From Guillardia theta CCMP2712 (Eukaryota; Cryptophyceae; Pyrenomonadales; Geminigeraceae): 64,000 nt of DNA. A program made the translations under genes and the position numbers. The stretch covers positions 1 through 64,000 of the forward strand of contig NW_005434616.1 of NCBI RefSeq assembly GCF_000315625.1, given 5' to 3'. Below the pieces are notes generated by a model. That model made no database searches. It worked only from the letters and a program-made list of their open reading frames with translations, and was not told the DNA's origin. Shown here one piece after another: positions 48,101-59,099 of the stretch. The number at the start of each line of letters is the position of its first letter. Position 1 is the stretch's first letter.

Positions 48101-51100
48101 ATATCGTTCCCAATTCTTGGATTGCTGCCATGCCGCAGCAAGACGCCAAGTGATACTTGACTAGCAGCCAGCGTAGTCGTCACGACCAAGACAGCATCTT
48201 GTTTTGAATTCTCGAAAGTGACGAAACTGAGACCAGAGGTAGTTGTGGAGTTATCCAGAATTAGATTTGACTGTAAATTCATGTCTTGAAATCCTCTGAC
48301 CGTTATTCTCTGATTCGTCTCGAGAAAAACTTGAGAGGTGAAATTAAGTAGCAAAGTGAAGTCAGAATCTCTATCGGAGTTTGACTGCGAAGCGTAAATA
48401 CTATCCCAGACTCGTATTCTCAAAGGAGCCGAGTCTCCGCTTGCAGAGGCACAAGAGGTGAAATCTCCGTTGGTGATGCCCACAATGAGCATTGAGATGT
48501 TTTGACCGCGTTGCACTGTATCACCATTAACAACAGTAAATGACAAGGAGTATGTGAAGTTTGAAAATATCTTGGTTCCTGAGTTGATCGTAAACGATAG
48601 AATACCATTCGTGAAATTCTTGTAGCTGAAAACAGTACCCCGCACGGCAGAAAGATAGTTAAGAGAAGCATTTTTCACGATTCCATTCAAACCCTGCACC
48701 AAGACAGTATTGTACTCATCGAACTCCACTGAAGTTGTGAATTCAACGACGAGTGTATTTGCATGTAAAGGCTTGGAGGTACTTTGACGTGCGAGGCTGG
48801 AACTGATTGCAGAAATCAGGAGAAAGGTATTCACAGCAGAACCTGTAACTGAAATGTTGTGATCAAACGTCTCACGCTTGCTAGAGCAGATGAGAGTAGA
48901 TATCGCTTTACCACAGAATGGACCAGTATCATTGTACGTTCTGAGGGTCACAGTAGGAGCAGGCTGGGCTGTCAAGGAGTTTTGCACAGTGAAGACAAAA
49001 CGATAGATACGGTCATTGAGAAGAGAAAGGCTGAGGGGAAGCCGAATCAGAATCACTCCTGTGTTTTGATTCCAACTCACAGCCAACGACATAGAATACT
49101 TTGCTGGATCCTTCCCCATTTCATGCATCTTCACATATTTCTCTATTTGCGGGCACGTGTACAGGATGTTGATGTTGGAGTATTGAAAGTTGATCACACA
49201 GGATGGAGAGTTGCAACCCTGCGAAGTCATCTCGAAGAACAAAGAGACCGCATTTCCCTCCTTCCACAGAGAATCATCAAACTTCTCCTGAAAGAGAAGA
49301 GACAAGTCAAGAGAGAAGGCGATGCCAGTTGAGGTGGACGAAGTTAACTTCCACTCCACAAATTGGTCCGACTTTTTGAATGTGCTCACATTTTGAAAAA
49401 GCATGCTCAAAGGAGGGTTCACATGATTGATGGTGCGAATCCTGATGGTAAGGTTTTGCTGCAAGGCTTCTACAACCGTCAAACTAAGTAAAACCTTTTG
49501 AACACTTGCTTGATAAGGAATTTGAATGGATGGAAAGTAAATTGCAAGAGCGCTAGTCTGATTGCGCAAGTCAAAGAAGAGGTTGTTCCTTGTACATGAC
49601 GTTCCGCACAAAAAGAAAACAGGAACTCCTACAGGAACCGAGAAAGATTGCTGGACGTTCCACGAAGGATCCTTGTTACATACAACTCGTGTTCCAATCA
49701 GTCCAGCTATCTCAATTGTTTGATTCTCCGGCATGAAGTACTTTGGTTGAACATAAAACTCAAGCTGATTATAATTGGCGACCAGATTGCTCGAATGCTT
49801 GGTGTATTTGATTTTCCATGCACTGTCATTCGTTGCTGTCGAAGAACCTGTTGCCGAATTCATCGGTTCCACTGGCGAATTCTGGGTTGCACTCCCAGTG
49901 AGACCTGAGATAGTTATGCGAGTTCCAGCAGATAGATTCGTTTTCGGGCTGAACGCGAACCTGATATTGTTGACTGATGACGGGAGCGAACTGTTCTGTG
50001 AAACATTTTTCACTGCCCAATGTTGAGACTCAGAAATCAGCGAGCTGGAGTTTTGAGGTGGCACGGGAATTGAGGGTATCTGCCACTCTACGACGGGAGC
50101 AGGTACCAAAAAGACCGTACAGAAGATGTCGGAGGAGCGTTTCGATGCAGGACACAGTATCTGATCGTTATAGACAGAGAAGCAAATTCTCTTGTTTCGA
50201 CCAGCATTGTTCAGCCCACCACGAAATGTGATCTGGAGGAAAATCGAATCACTCACTGGTGCTGGAAAAGACCTGACTTACCTTGAACATCACCTCCGTG
50301 CAGTTCTGGTTACGATCTCGCACGATCGGAGAAAAAGAGCCAGAGACACATGCTGCTGGGCTGATCTCGATATCTCCTCCTGGTCCTAAAGAATTGTCTG
50401 TGAGCTTCAAGTCAAGAACCTGCGTCTGAGGATCATCTTTTGCGAGCGCTGTGAAGGTTGTGAAGTTCCCGGCCTGAACAACGTAGGAGGGCAGCAAGTC
50501 TCGTCCATCCTCGTCCTTGATCTGAAGCTGCGGGGTTGTGCATCGAATGACTGGAAGGAAATAGCAAGATGGATGTGACAGAGACACCAGGAAGTCTGGC
50601 ACGCTCAGGCTGCTGGTGAGTTGCTTGACTTGAAAGCAAGCAGCAAACGTGTCAAGGAGATGCCTTCCTGTGTAGGTGTACATCTTCTGCTCTTGGAGGC
50701 TCTCACAGGGAGGGTTCCACAAGAATTGGTACAGGAGTCCTTGCGTGTCTGGGATGACTTCGAGCTGGGGAAGGCGCTGGCCAAACCTCGACACGTTTTG
50801 AAAGGTCGGCAAGTAGTCTCTGTTGGTGACGTAGAAGTTGAGGGTCGGCTGCGAGAGGACGGCACGGACAACTACTGAATTCAGTTGATCGCAGATGAAA
50901 CTTTCTGCCGTCCTCGCGTATTGTAGCCCTGCCGGCAGGTCAGAAATTGAGAAACCCGCCGGTGTCGGACGGACACGGATGTAGAATTCCATTGTTGTGA
51001 AGATCACGTCGGTGGTCCATGCCCGCACAACGATGGAGTAGTACGACTCTCTGCTCAGACGCGGAACAAAGATAAGTCCGCTTGACGCATCCACAGTGAC

Positions 51101-51829
51101 ATCGTAAGGCGCTCCCTTCGTGGTAGATATACATGACATGGTATCTCCTCCGTAGTCAGAGTCTGTCCCAATCGCGAAGGTTACTTGCTGAGTGGGGTGA
51201 TAGGCAAAGAGCTGAATAGTGGTAGAGATGGCCAACGAGACGTTGACAATCGGAGTCTGAGCAAACAAAGCTGACTGGGTGTAGTCCGTACTGTTCAGTG
51301 AGACCAACGATGTTATCTTGTACATACAGCCTGCGCTGTTGTCTAGCCCGCTGATTGGTTTGCAGCAGCCTGAGAAGAAGATGTTATAGTTGTCAACCGT
51401 CCCGCCATCTGAGGGTGAGTATGTATGGTCGACTATGACCAGCGCAAACACGAGATCCTCAGCTTCATCGATCCCCCTTATCTCAGCAGAGAGGCACGAA
51501 CCGTCAGTCGCGCAGCTAGATGCAGAGGTCAGAGGAGATTGCGACTCGCCGAGGGAGTTCCCGTCTCCGAAGCTCAAGAACAGCTGCATGTTCTTATCCG
51601 TCACATTCGATCTTAGGTCCACAACGTCTCCTATCTTCGGTGCTCCTCTCAACAACCTCCACGAGGACAAGGGCCATGCAGTCGAAATAATGAATCGCAC
51701 GCTCCTTTCCTGACTTTGTCTCCACTGCAAGGTACCATATTTCATCCACAGCCCCGATCCATTGATTTCTGGCAGGAGCAACAAGAGAAACGCCAGCCAT
51801 CTCCACCATCCCACCGCGCGCTTCAGCAT
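45149..51829 (-). CDS. Large secreted protein with repeated GLTG-type modules
   Basis: From ATG 51829 the protein starts with a signal peptide (MLKRAVGWWRWLAFLLLLLP, then EINGSG). Exon 1 runs to about 50282 and, across a 49-nt intron (50233-50281), a long exon continues to about 47920. Further short exons follow (for example GEMAALNISAWSSSSISQTR near 47680, LAVNLKWDRNTGQLEIQVVQ near 47350, FLWKAAQSDWG near 45590), ending at a stop at 45149-45151. A beta-strand motif recurs: TRITISGLTGSAT, QTIEIAGLIGTRV, NTVLVQGLNGIVK, QRITVRGFQDMNL, FVTVIGLTGSF. A second recurring unit is LAVSWNQNTG / LAVNLKWDRNTG. Many Asn-x-Ser/Thr sites fit an extracellular protein. No membrane anchor is seen. The domain family is not one I can name; exons below 47700 are approximate, and the region could end earlier or be two genes. 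Confidence 0.65.
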
Positions 51830-51894
51830 GGTGCAGGCCAACGGACATCAAATCTTGACAATCAAATTCTTTTTTTTTTGACCCTTCTCTCGCC
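51830..51894. promoter_or_regulatory. 65-bp divergent intergenic spacer (bidirectional promoter region)
   Basis: Only 65 bases separate the ATGs of the minus-strand secreted-repeat gene (51829) and the plus-strand SAM-PDZ gene (51895). It contains a T10 tract (about 51871-51880) and no obvious TATA box. Both 5' UTRs and core promoters must overlap here or start inside the other gene. Confidence 0.6.
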
Positions 51895-53417
51895 ATGGAT
51901 GGAACGCGGGAGGACCTGCGCATGCCGCGGCTGTATGTGAGCTCCCCCGAGCCTGCTGATGAAGTGGAAAGGAAGGACGAGTTTCCGAGCGAAGCTGTGC
52001 ATTCTCTCATACAAGACGCAAACAAAGTGCTGCGCTCTCTTGACTCGAACTTAGGCATGCTTCAACGGCAAGACTCTTTCGCTGACGTATCTGATTCAGC
52101 CAGTGATTACAAGCTTGATGTGAGAATCTCAGACTGGCTTGACGAGAATGAGTTGTCCGAGTTCAAGGACACATTCAATAAGGAGCAAGTTATCTTGCAG
52201 CAACTAGCCGGGAAACATGCTGATAGGGAGCTGGCGGAAATGGGAATGAAAAATTTGAAGGATAGGATGAAAACTATCTCATTTGCTCGGAAAGCCCTTG
52301 AAGCAGGTGAATTGTTGTGGTACTTGATGACAGTATGAGCTTGACGTCGCTTGTGTAAGATACATCTTCGCAAGGAGTGGTGGATGATGCTTTATCAGAA
52401 ATCATCGACGAACTTTGGAATGATTGTGCTGAGTCCAACGGAGACTCTGATGTTTCCAGCATGCAACATGAAAGTAGGAAGGTGATTGAAACTGTAGAAA
52501 GTGCTGTACAGTGCGGCATGCCTTCACTCGACGAAGGTGAAGAGCATCACACAGTATTTGTTCAACGAAAAACGTTTCGTGGAGTGATTCGAAAAAAATT
52601 TACAAACTGTGAAGACAAAAAACTTTCTAGGAATTCTGCAGAGGTCTCGCAAAGAGGTCCCAAGGTAAATCATCACCTTCCTGTCGAACGATTCGTCGAC
52701 CTCAACTCAATCTGGCTAGGAGGACCAAATCCTGAATAGACTGAAATTCCTCGAAGAATCCCTTCAAGCATTGCAACACGGTAAAATTCTTGATTTGGCA
52801 CTTCCTTGCTTTTCGTAGCAGTGCGTGACTTCGCACTCTAGGGAATCAAGTCCAGACGGTGACAGTTGCTTGATCCTTTATGCAAACTTCCTGTTGATGT
52901 GAATCCTTCAGTCTGAGATGTTGAGAGTCCCAAAATTGGACAAGGTTGGAACAAACCGTTGACGCTATGGTTGATTATGGGCTAAAATTCATTACAGCAT
53001 CTCTCAAATAGCGCTGGGATCGGTATCCGGATCGATGCTGATGTTGTTGTCATATTGGCTGCTTTTGCTAGTGATGGTGATTCACAGGAAAATGGAATAT
53101 ACAAAATCATCGGGATGAAGGCAGGTGGCCCTGCCGACCGAGCGTTCCCAGCCCTTCAAAATGGAGATGCAATTCTGAGCATCGACGATCAGCCGATAGC
53201 TGGCAAGTCAAAGCAGGAGTTGTTCGACTTGTTCAAAGGGCTGCCTGGCAGCCAAGTGTCCCTGGAGGTCAGGTACCAGCCTGACTTGTACACAACCTCT
53301 CCTCTAACCTCTCATGATGAAGAAGGAAAGATGGAAAAGATGCACAGGAATTCACCATCAGGCTTACTAGAGAGTGAAACGAGTCAGGCCTACCAACTGT
53401 ACCAACTCTATAAGTAA
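51895..53417 (+). CDS. SAM and PDZ domain adaptor protein
   Basis: Exon 1 (51895-52306) starts MDGTREDLRMPRLYVSSPEP and holds a SAM-type helical domain (ISDWLDENELSEFKDTF, LAGKHADRELAEMGMKNLKD, RMKTISFARKALEAG). A 68-nt intron (52307-52374) leads to an acidic exon (VVDDALSEIIDELWNDCAES) ending at 52664. Last exon(s) from about 53003 carry a PDZ domain: AGIGIRIDADVVVILAAF, NGIYKIIGMKAGGPADRAF, LQNGDAILSIDDQPIAG, KSKQELFDLFKGLPGSQVSL. The carboxylate-binding loop appears as AGIGIRI in place of the usual GLGF type, which is acceptable for PDZ. The stop is at 53415-53417. SAM and PDZ domains mediate protein-protein contacts, so a scaffold role is inferred. The exons between 52665 and 53002 are unresolved. 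Confidence 0.75.
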
Positions 53418-53424
53418 ATTAATC

Positions 53425-53858
53425 CGACCAGGCTTGGCTGCAGCAGGGCCGGAGTGCACTGCGGCAGCCGACTTGACTGCTGGGTGGGCCCTGCAGGGGT
53501 GGGCCCGGTGGGTTCTGCCCTGTTCTGCCCATGTGTTCTGCCCCAGGTTCTGCCCGGGTTCTGTGGTCTTGAGCGGGGATGAGGGACGGTCGACAGGACA
53601 CGGAAAAATGGATAGTGTGTCGGGGGGCGGGGGAGAGGGAGAGCTGAAGAAGCGCGCCGGAGGAGGAGGAGGAGGAGGAGGTTTGTGTTTGAAGACAAAT
53701 GAGTCAAGATGAGGGGCCATACATGTAATGGCTGGTTTAGAGGCGAAGAGGAGCTATGTATTGAAGCCGAACCAGTGTAGAACTCAAGTTTTCTCTGCCA
53801 TGTTTTTAGCTGCCGAGAATGACCTTTTCGTAAGTCAGGATTTACAAGGAGACACATG
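53425..53858. other. GC-rich spacer with GTTCTGCC repeats and (GGA)n
   Basis: Degenerate repeats of GGTTCTGCC/TGTTCTGCC occupy 53506-53565, and a (GGA)n tract lies at 53660-53683. A plus-strand start-like segment at 53728 (MAGLEAKRSYVLKPNQ) followed by a GTAAGT donor could be a first exon of the acyltransferase gene, but the join is unproven. Confidence 0.5.
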
Positions 53859-54093
53859 TCAAATATCTAATTGCTGAAGGATAACGATGGCAAAAGAGAG
53901 CTCTGCGAAGAACAAGATGACGAATGCTGACTCCAAGAACAATGGATGGATGTAAGGGGCTTGATTTTGAAAGGGCGTAGCTTCTCTGACAACGCCCCAG
54001 CCTTCGTAGTCTCTGGGTTCTCACCAACGCGCTATTTTGGGTACCAGTGATAGGGCTGCCTACCTTGTCCTTGATCTTGTTGACTCCTGCCAT
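53859..54093 (-). CDS. Small tail-anchored-like membrane protein (tentative)
   Basis: ATG 54093 opens MAGVNKIKDK, followed by a GTAGGC donor-like site. A downstream frame reads WGVVREATPFQNQAPYIHPL, then FLESAFVILFFAELSFAIVI and LQQLDI-stop (stop 53859-53861). The hydrophobic segment close to the C-terminus suggests a small tail-anchored protein. The intron phase between the two parts is not resolved, and the gene would be divergent from the acyltransferase 50 bases away. Confidence 0.35.
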
Positions 54094-54144
54094 GGGTGCT
54101 TCATAAAGATTTGATGAAAAGCTGAGTGTGACGAGGTGCTGCAG

Positions 54145-55080
54145 GGCTCACGAGAGTGCAGCGGCTTGTTTGGCGGTGCTCTACGATATATTTCAAGATC
54201 ACTCTATGGGCCACTGGTGCTGCATATACTGTGATCGGTCTGGAAAACCTTGATCCTGACAAGCACTATTTCTTCGCTTGCAACCACGAGGTATGATTCT
54301 ATGCTCGTCGCACAATGCGAAGCCTGATGCTTGAGATGCAGTCAATCTACGACATCCCTCTCGTGTTCGCTGCGTTGCCGTAAGTCATTGCGGACATTTT
54401 TCATGTCTTTTGAAAGCTTTTAAGGTTCTGGCTGATAGCGATCGCAAAATCGTCTGTCGCCTACTTCCCAATATTCGGATGGGCGGTTGGGTGAAACTCA
54501 TGATTTCGATACTTGGTGACCCAGCCTTCCAGGTTGCATGTGGTGGGACGATATTCATAGATCGCTCAGATCACAACAAAGCTGTTCATTCACTGGACAA
54601 GGGACGAAAGGCTCTGGAACAGCGACCTAGATCTGTGCTCTTGTTTCCAGAAGGTACGACTGATCCTTTCTGCTTGAAGTCACTGATTGGCAATGTACAG
54701 GAACAAGGTCATCAGACGGCAACGTGCGACCATTCAAGAAAGGAGGCCTCGTCTTGGCAATTCAAGCAAAGATGCCTGTGGTCCCTGTAGCGATTTGCAA
54801 CACGCGATCTATTCTTGGGGCGAAAGTCGACAGCTTCAAAGAAATCCATAAGAGCCCGATAATACTCATCATAGGGAAGCCCATCGAGACCTCAAGTATG
54901 GCGTATGAAGATAGGGACAAGCTCAGCGTCGATTTGCAAGCAGAAGTAGTTCGATTGAAAGAACTCTGGAAACAAGGTGTTGGCAAAAAGTACTGGAATC
55001 ACAACACTCAATCATTTTGGGGATGCTGGGTAGTTTTTCTTTATTATTTTGTATGTCTTTTTGATGTGTCTTGGGAATAG
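54145..55080 (+). CDS. PlsC-type 1-acyl-glycerol-3-phosphate acyltransferase
   Basis: Lysophosphatidate acyltransferase family, making phosphatidate in membrane lipid synthesis. Exons: 54145-54290, 54342-54379, 54425-54485, 54533-54653 and 54701-55080, joined by introns of 45-51 nt. Motif I spans a junction: CNHE/SIYD (the NHx4D catalytic pair). Next come AKSSVAYFPIFGWAV and CGGTIFIDRSDHNKA. The FPEGTRS motif is again split by an intron (FPEG/TRSSDGNVRPFKKGG). Then MPVVPVAICNTRSILG. The first coding exon is missing: 54145 follows an acceptor CAG, and no leader exon is convincing. The last segment (WGCWVVFLYYFVCLFDVSWE) is hydrophobic and could be read-through into an unspliced intron. The catalytic motif set is complete. 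Confidence 0.88.
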
Positions 55081-55383
55081 GTTCCAACACCGCCTTTTCC
55101 TGCGCCGTGTTGGGGACGGTAGGTTTACTAATGTTCATCTTGAGCTGATGTTACTTACAGAGTTCTTGACGGTTATAAGGATTTTCAGCTATGACAGCGA
55201 TGCGTACAGGAATAGTGAGAGTCTGGTCTGGTCAAATCGTTCCAATTTTGTCTTGGAAACTCCTGCGGTAGTGACAATACAGGAGACTTTCCTGCAAGTC
55301 TTGGATGTTCGTTATCTCAGCTGTGAACCATTTCTTGCGGCATCAACTAACTGTAAAATAGCTTTCGCAGTCTGATTGAGAGT

Positions 55384-57178
55384 TCAGTCGCACTTTGCTT
55401 TGAATAAAGAGCAGATGTGTTGAGCTACCTCCTCTGCATCCTCCTTGACAAACAGCAGCGAACCATGGCCCGCTCCTTCAACGACTTTCCTGTTCCATAC
55501 GTCCATGAGCTCCATGCTCTCGTCAGCATTTTGAGTCTACCGTGAGCTGTTTGAGGAGAGGGCAGCCTGCTCTAACTGAAATTCCTGCGAGAGGCACATT
55601 AGAAAAGCAGCATGAAGAGGAAAGCTTTACTTCGTGCAGTTTCTCCCGCACTGGATCTCCCTTGGCATTGGGATAGAGTCTCCCTCCAGCACCTCTTTGG
55701 GGATCTCTCGATACGATCATAAGCGGCATGTTGCCCAGCTGCGGGGGAACGTCTCAAGTGAGCACAACAGAAACTCTCTCAGTCAGGCAAGCACCTGTCC
55801 GGGTTTCATGATGTCCAGTGTTTGCATGTATTCCATGGAGTCTTTTTGAGATCCATGTTCTGAAATCATGGCAAGCATGCTTGCCGCATCACTCTGAGAG
55901 CAAAGATCAGGATTGGTGTGCTGGTGACTGATAGTAGAATCGACTTGTTCCGCTTGAAAACGTGAGCGAAGGTGCTCTGGGAAATGTGGACCCAGAATTC
56001 TTTCATTCTGTCGCGCGGAAACCTGCAGTGATGTAACCAAGCAACAATCAACCAGAGCATGCTCCTTGGAACAACGGCATTACCGCAACAGATCTTCCCA
56101 GCATATCGAAGAACTTCAGCACGTAAACGAAAAGAGGGAATTGCCAGCACAGCCTACTGAACTCAGGGCCGGAGATCAAGTACTTGAAAAAAGGTCACAT
56201 TGCATCAAGTATGGGCCGGCAGCAAACCATGATACGAAGAAGTCCGGTATTAGACAGAAACTTCAATCTTTTCTTGATAACGAGTCAAATCGCAGAACAT
56301 CCACATGAGAACGAAGCACCATTTTGTGTTCGGTCATTTCCCTAGAAGGGTAGCTGTTGTAAATGGAGTTGCCTTGCAGCTTCTGGAGCTGCTTCTCATG
56401 CGCAGCATCGATCAGCACAATCCCCTTGACCTGAAGGTTGAAGCTTCTTCATCAACCTCATGAAGGAGCTTCGAGGATCACCTGCTCTCGGTACAGGTGA
56501 GCGTAGAGCCGCACATGCATTCCTGAAGAGGAGTGTCCGACAAGAATCAGATTCTCCTGCGGCATCCCATTCATCAGCCAAGGGGCGGTCAAGATTTAGC
56601 CTGGAAGAACCTGAAGTTTCAGCTTTCCTAGAAGCTGGTAGGTGAGATCCACTATCGAGTCCACCCTCCGCAGCCATGATGGGCCTTTGTCGGGTGGGCT
56701 ATATCCCAGACCCGGCCTGTTGGTGGAGGGATACATGGATCACAACCTTGACGACATCATGAAAACTGGAGATCACCGGTCGAAACACACCACCCTCGTT
56801 CTACTGACAAGAACATCCTGCCACCATGTCAGGGCATTGATGAATCCGCTCTGGAAGATGGGTTACCTTAATCCAATGCCATGAAAGACTAGACATCCCA
56901 AGGCCGGCATCGAGGACAACAGTGAAGTTCCCTTCACCTTGCACCTCACAGTAAATCTTTTTGCCGTCCACGTCCACAAAATTCCCCATCAACTGCCTGA
57001 AACAGGGGGTATGAGAAGGAACCAGCAGGATCCACTAAGGCATTCTTTGAGCTGATCTCTACACATCATGAGCATGACGATGGTCGTACCTTCTCATCCT
57101 CCTTCTCTCCCGCATCACCACCACCAAGAATGCCGCTCCTGCAGCCATTGCCGTCGCAACGAGAGCTTTCCACGCCAT
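55384..57178 (-). CDS. Membrane-anchored alpha/beta hydrolase
   Basis: ATG 57178 starts MAWKALVATAMAAGAAFLVV, a signal anchor followed by an Arg cluster (RERRRMRR), joined in phase to QLMGNFVDVDGKKIYCEV. The alpha/beta hydrolase core follows: VVLDAGLGMSSLSWHWI (oxyanion region), VVVFDRPGLGYS, ILVGHSSSGMHVRLYAHLY (nucleophile elbow G-H-S-x-S-G around 56530-56560), GIVLIDAAHEKQLQKLQG, a lid segment, then MPLMIVSRDPQRGAGGRLY and a last exon VVEGAGHGSLLFVKEDAEEV with the catalytic His. The stop is at 55384-55386. About eight introns are 45-90 nt. Substrate cannot be inferred. It may sit in ER or plastid membranes with the catalytic domain on the side after the Arg cluster. Confidence 0.82.
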
Positions 57179-57303
57179 CGGGAAATCCTTTGCTCTCCTC
57201 ACATTCAACGTTACGACCGTTATTTGCTATTGATCCGCATCCTAGGTAAATACGACATGAAGGCAGCAAGGAAAGGGAGTGGCGAAGGGGAAACAGAGAG
57301 AAA

Positions 57304-57330
57304 AGCAGCAGCAGCAGCAGCAGCAGCAGC
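57304..57330. repeat. (GCA)9 microsatellite
   Basis: Nine GCA triplets between two divergently transcribed genes (hydrolase ATG 57178, next gene ATG 57404). Likely in a 5' UTR or promoter. Confidence 0.9.
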
Positions 57331-57403
57331 ATGAGTAGCAGGAGGATGAGGAGGAGTTGTCTTGATGTGGGAGATTGATCCGACCAGCATCTGAATCCTA
57401 CTC

Positions 57404-58960
57404 ATGAAGTTCTCTACGAGAACCTGCTGCTTTTTCGCTGTGTTGGTGGGGTGTGCTTATTCGCTTCAGCACTCAACACACGGATCTTCAGATACTGAAT
57501 CAATCTTGGACTCACCTGTCCCGCCATCCGCAACGACCCTCCTTGGTGCGTCTGCGTTCAGATCTGGGAGGACAGGGGTGAAGAACTTCGTTGACGACGA
57601 AGACTCGGGTATGGTCCTCAGCACACCGACTTTGCGGACTCCTGGTCCGAGCATGCGGACTCCTGGTCCGAGCATGCGTACTCTTGGTCCGGAAGGAGAA
57701 GCAGAGTTGCATGCGAGGGAGAATCCGCGATCGAAGATCCAGTCTTTGCTGAGACAGCGATCGTCAATTCCTGAGCTATTGAGCTTCGAGGACAAGATAG
57801 CCGAAGAGGTCCTGGGCGAGGGCTGCAGGAAAGTTTTGGACGAGGAGACGCTGAGGATGGCGAGCGCGTCCATTAGCAACATGGGGTCTATGACTCACTT
57901 TACCAAGGTATGCGCACAGGATTCTCGTAACCTCTGACGAGATGAAATTGATCAAACCAGGGTCATGCTACCCTTTCGCTGGAAGCAAACATCAAGCGCA
58001 AGTTGAAGTCAAAGAATGCAGTAGCCAGAGACGTTGAAGTAGTTGTACCTGACGACACAAATGTCGTCGAAGCGTTCTCATTCGTAGGGAACGAACGAAG
58101 AATAGTTTTGATGAAACCAGGGTACTACCAGGTCGACTCCTTCAAACCTACCCGGTAAGTTCATGATTGACACATTTCTGCTTCTTTGTAGATGAGTGAC
58201 TTCTTGCAGCAATCCTGCTTCACGAGTTGATGTCGTAGAGCCAATTCTTGTCGACGGATGTGCTTTTGTGAGTCCACACGAGGATGTCAGTAGACAACCT
58301 GCACGATGGAAACAATCGGACGAAAGTACTCGACGAGGTCTAGAAGAGAGACCAGAGTCAGTAGTCATAGAGGGACAATTTTTCATGACAGAAAGATCAA
58401 ATGGAAACTTCTACAGCATTCGCTTTCAAGGAAGCACTGATTCGATCCCATCTAACGGAAAGGAGGATTGCGACGATGATTCCTCCATCATGCTGCTTAT
58501 CCGAGGCGGTCCCTGGAAGTTTGAGCGATGTGACATGAAAAGTTCGGAAGGATGGTATTCTTTCTGTGCATGCTCTGTGAGGAGTCTCATCTCACTGTTC
58601 CTTCAGCATCTGTTCTATCACCCAGAATTCTACTGTTGAGTTCATCTCTTGTAAGTTCGGGTCAACACACAGGTACGATTCTAGTTCAAAGATTCTCTTT
58701 CGATTCGAAGAACTGAAGCTTTTCTCTAGCTCAGATTCGCAATATTCGAATGCTATCGCAACTTATGAGAGGAGCTTGTTGATAGTGAAAGATTGCGTGT
58801 TCCGGGATGCGGTGAGACCAGGTGTGAGATCCTATCACACTGAAACGAGGATTTCTTCAGAGCCTTGCAGCCATCAAAGTTTCCGGAGCTTCAAAGTCTA
58901 AAATAATGGAGAGTGGATTTGAAAATAATTGCTTTTCTGTCGGTATGTTCATGCAAGCGT
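57404..58960 (+). CDS. Secreted or organelle protein with probable parallel beta-helix
   Basis: ATG 57404 opens a signal peptide (CCFFAVLVGCAYSLQHSTHG). A linker carries tandem TPGPSMR units (57635-57680) and then helical sequence (ELLSFEDKIAEEVLGEGCRK). Later exons read VEAFSFVGNERRIVLMKPGYY, IRGGPWKFERCDMKSSEGWY, SLLIVKDCVFRDA and SLAAIKVSGASKSKIMESGF. The recurring G-G-x-W-x-F-x-x-C-x-h-x-S-S-x-G and C-x-F-x-x pattern is that of right-handed beta-helix (pectin-lyase-like) proteins, which are frequent as predicted proteins in algal protists. Whether it is a carbohydrate-active enzyme is not shown; no catalytic residues can be assigned. The 3' end is not fixed. Confidence 0.5.
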
Positions 58961-59099
58961 TCGTTCACATAGAACGATGCGCTTTCTTCAGGTTTTGATG
59001 CGATGTTCCTTTTGAAGTTTCTAACAAGTATTCAGGACATCATCGTCTATCTTCGTCTTAGACTCAGATTGGACAGCTGGCGATCCACAAGAGAGACAA

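Noticed and set aside
53367-53857. Pro/Ser-rich minus-strand ORFs at the end of the SAM-PDZ gene
   Set aside because: Caused by a (GGA)n tract and GC-rich repeats; no splice partners or motifs.
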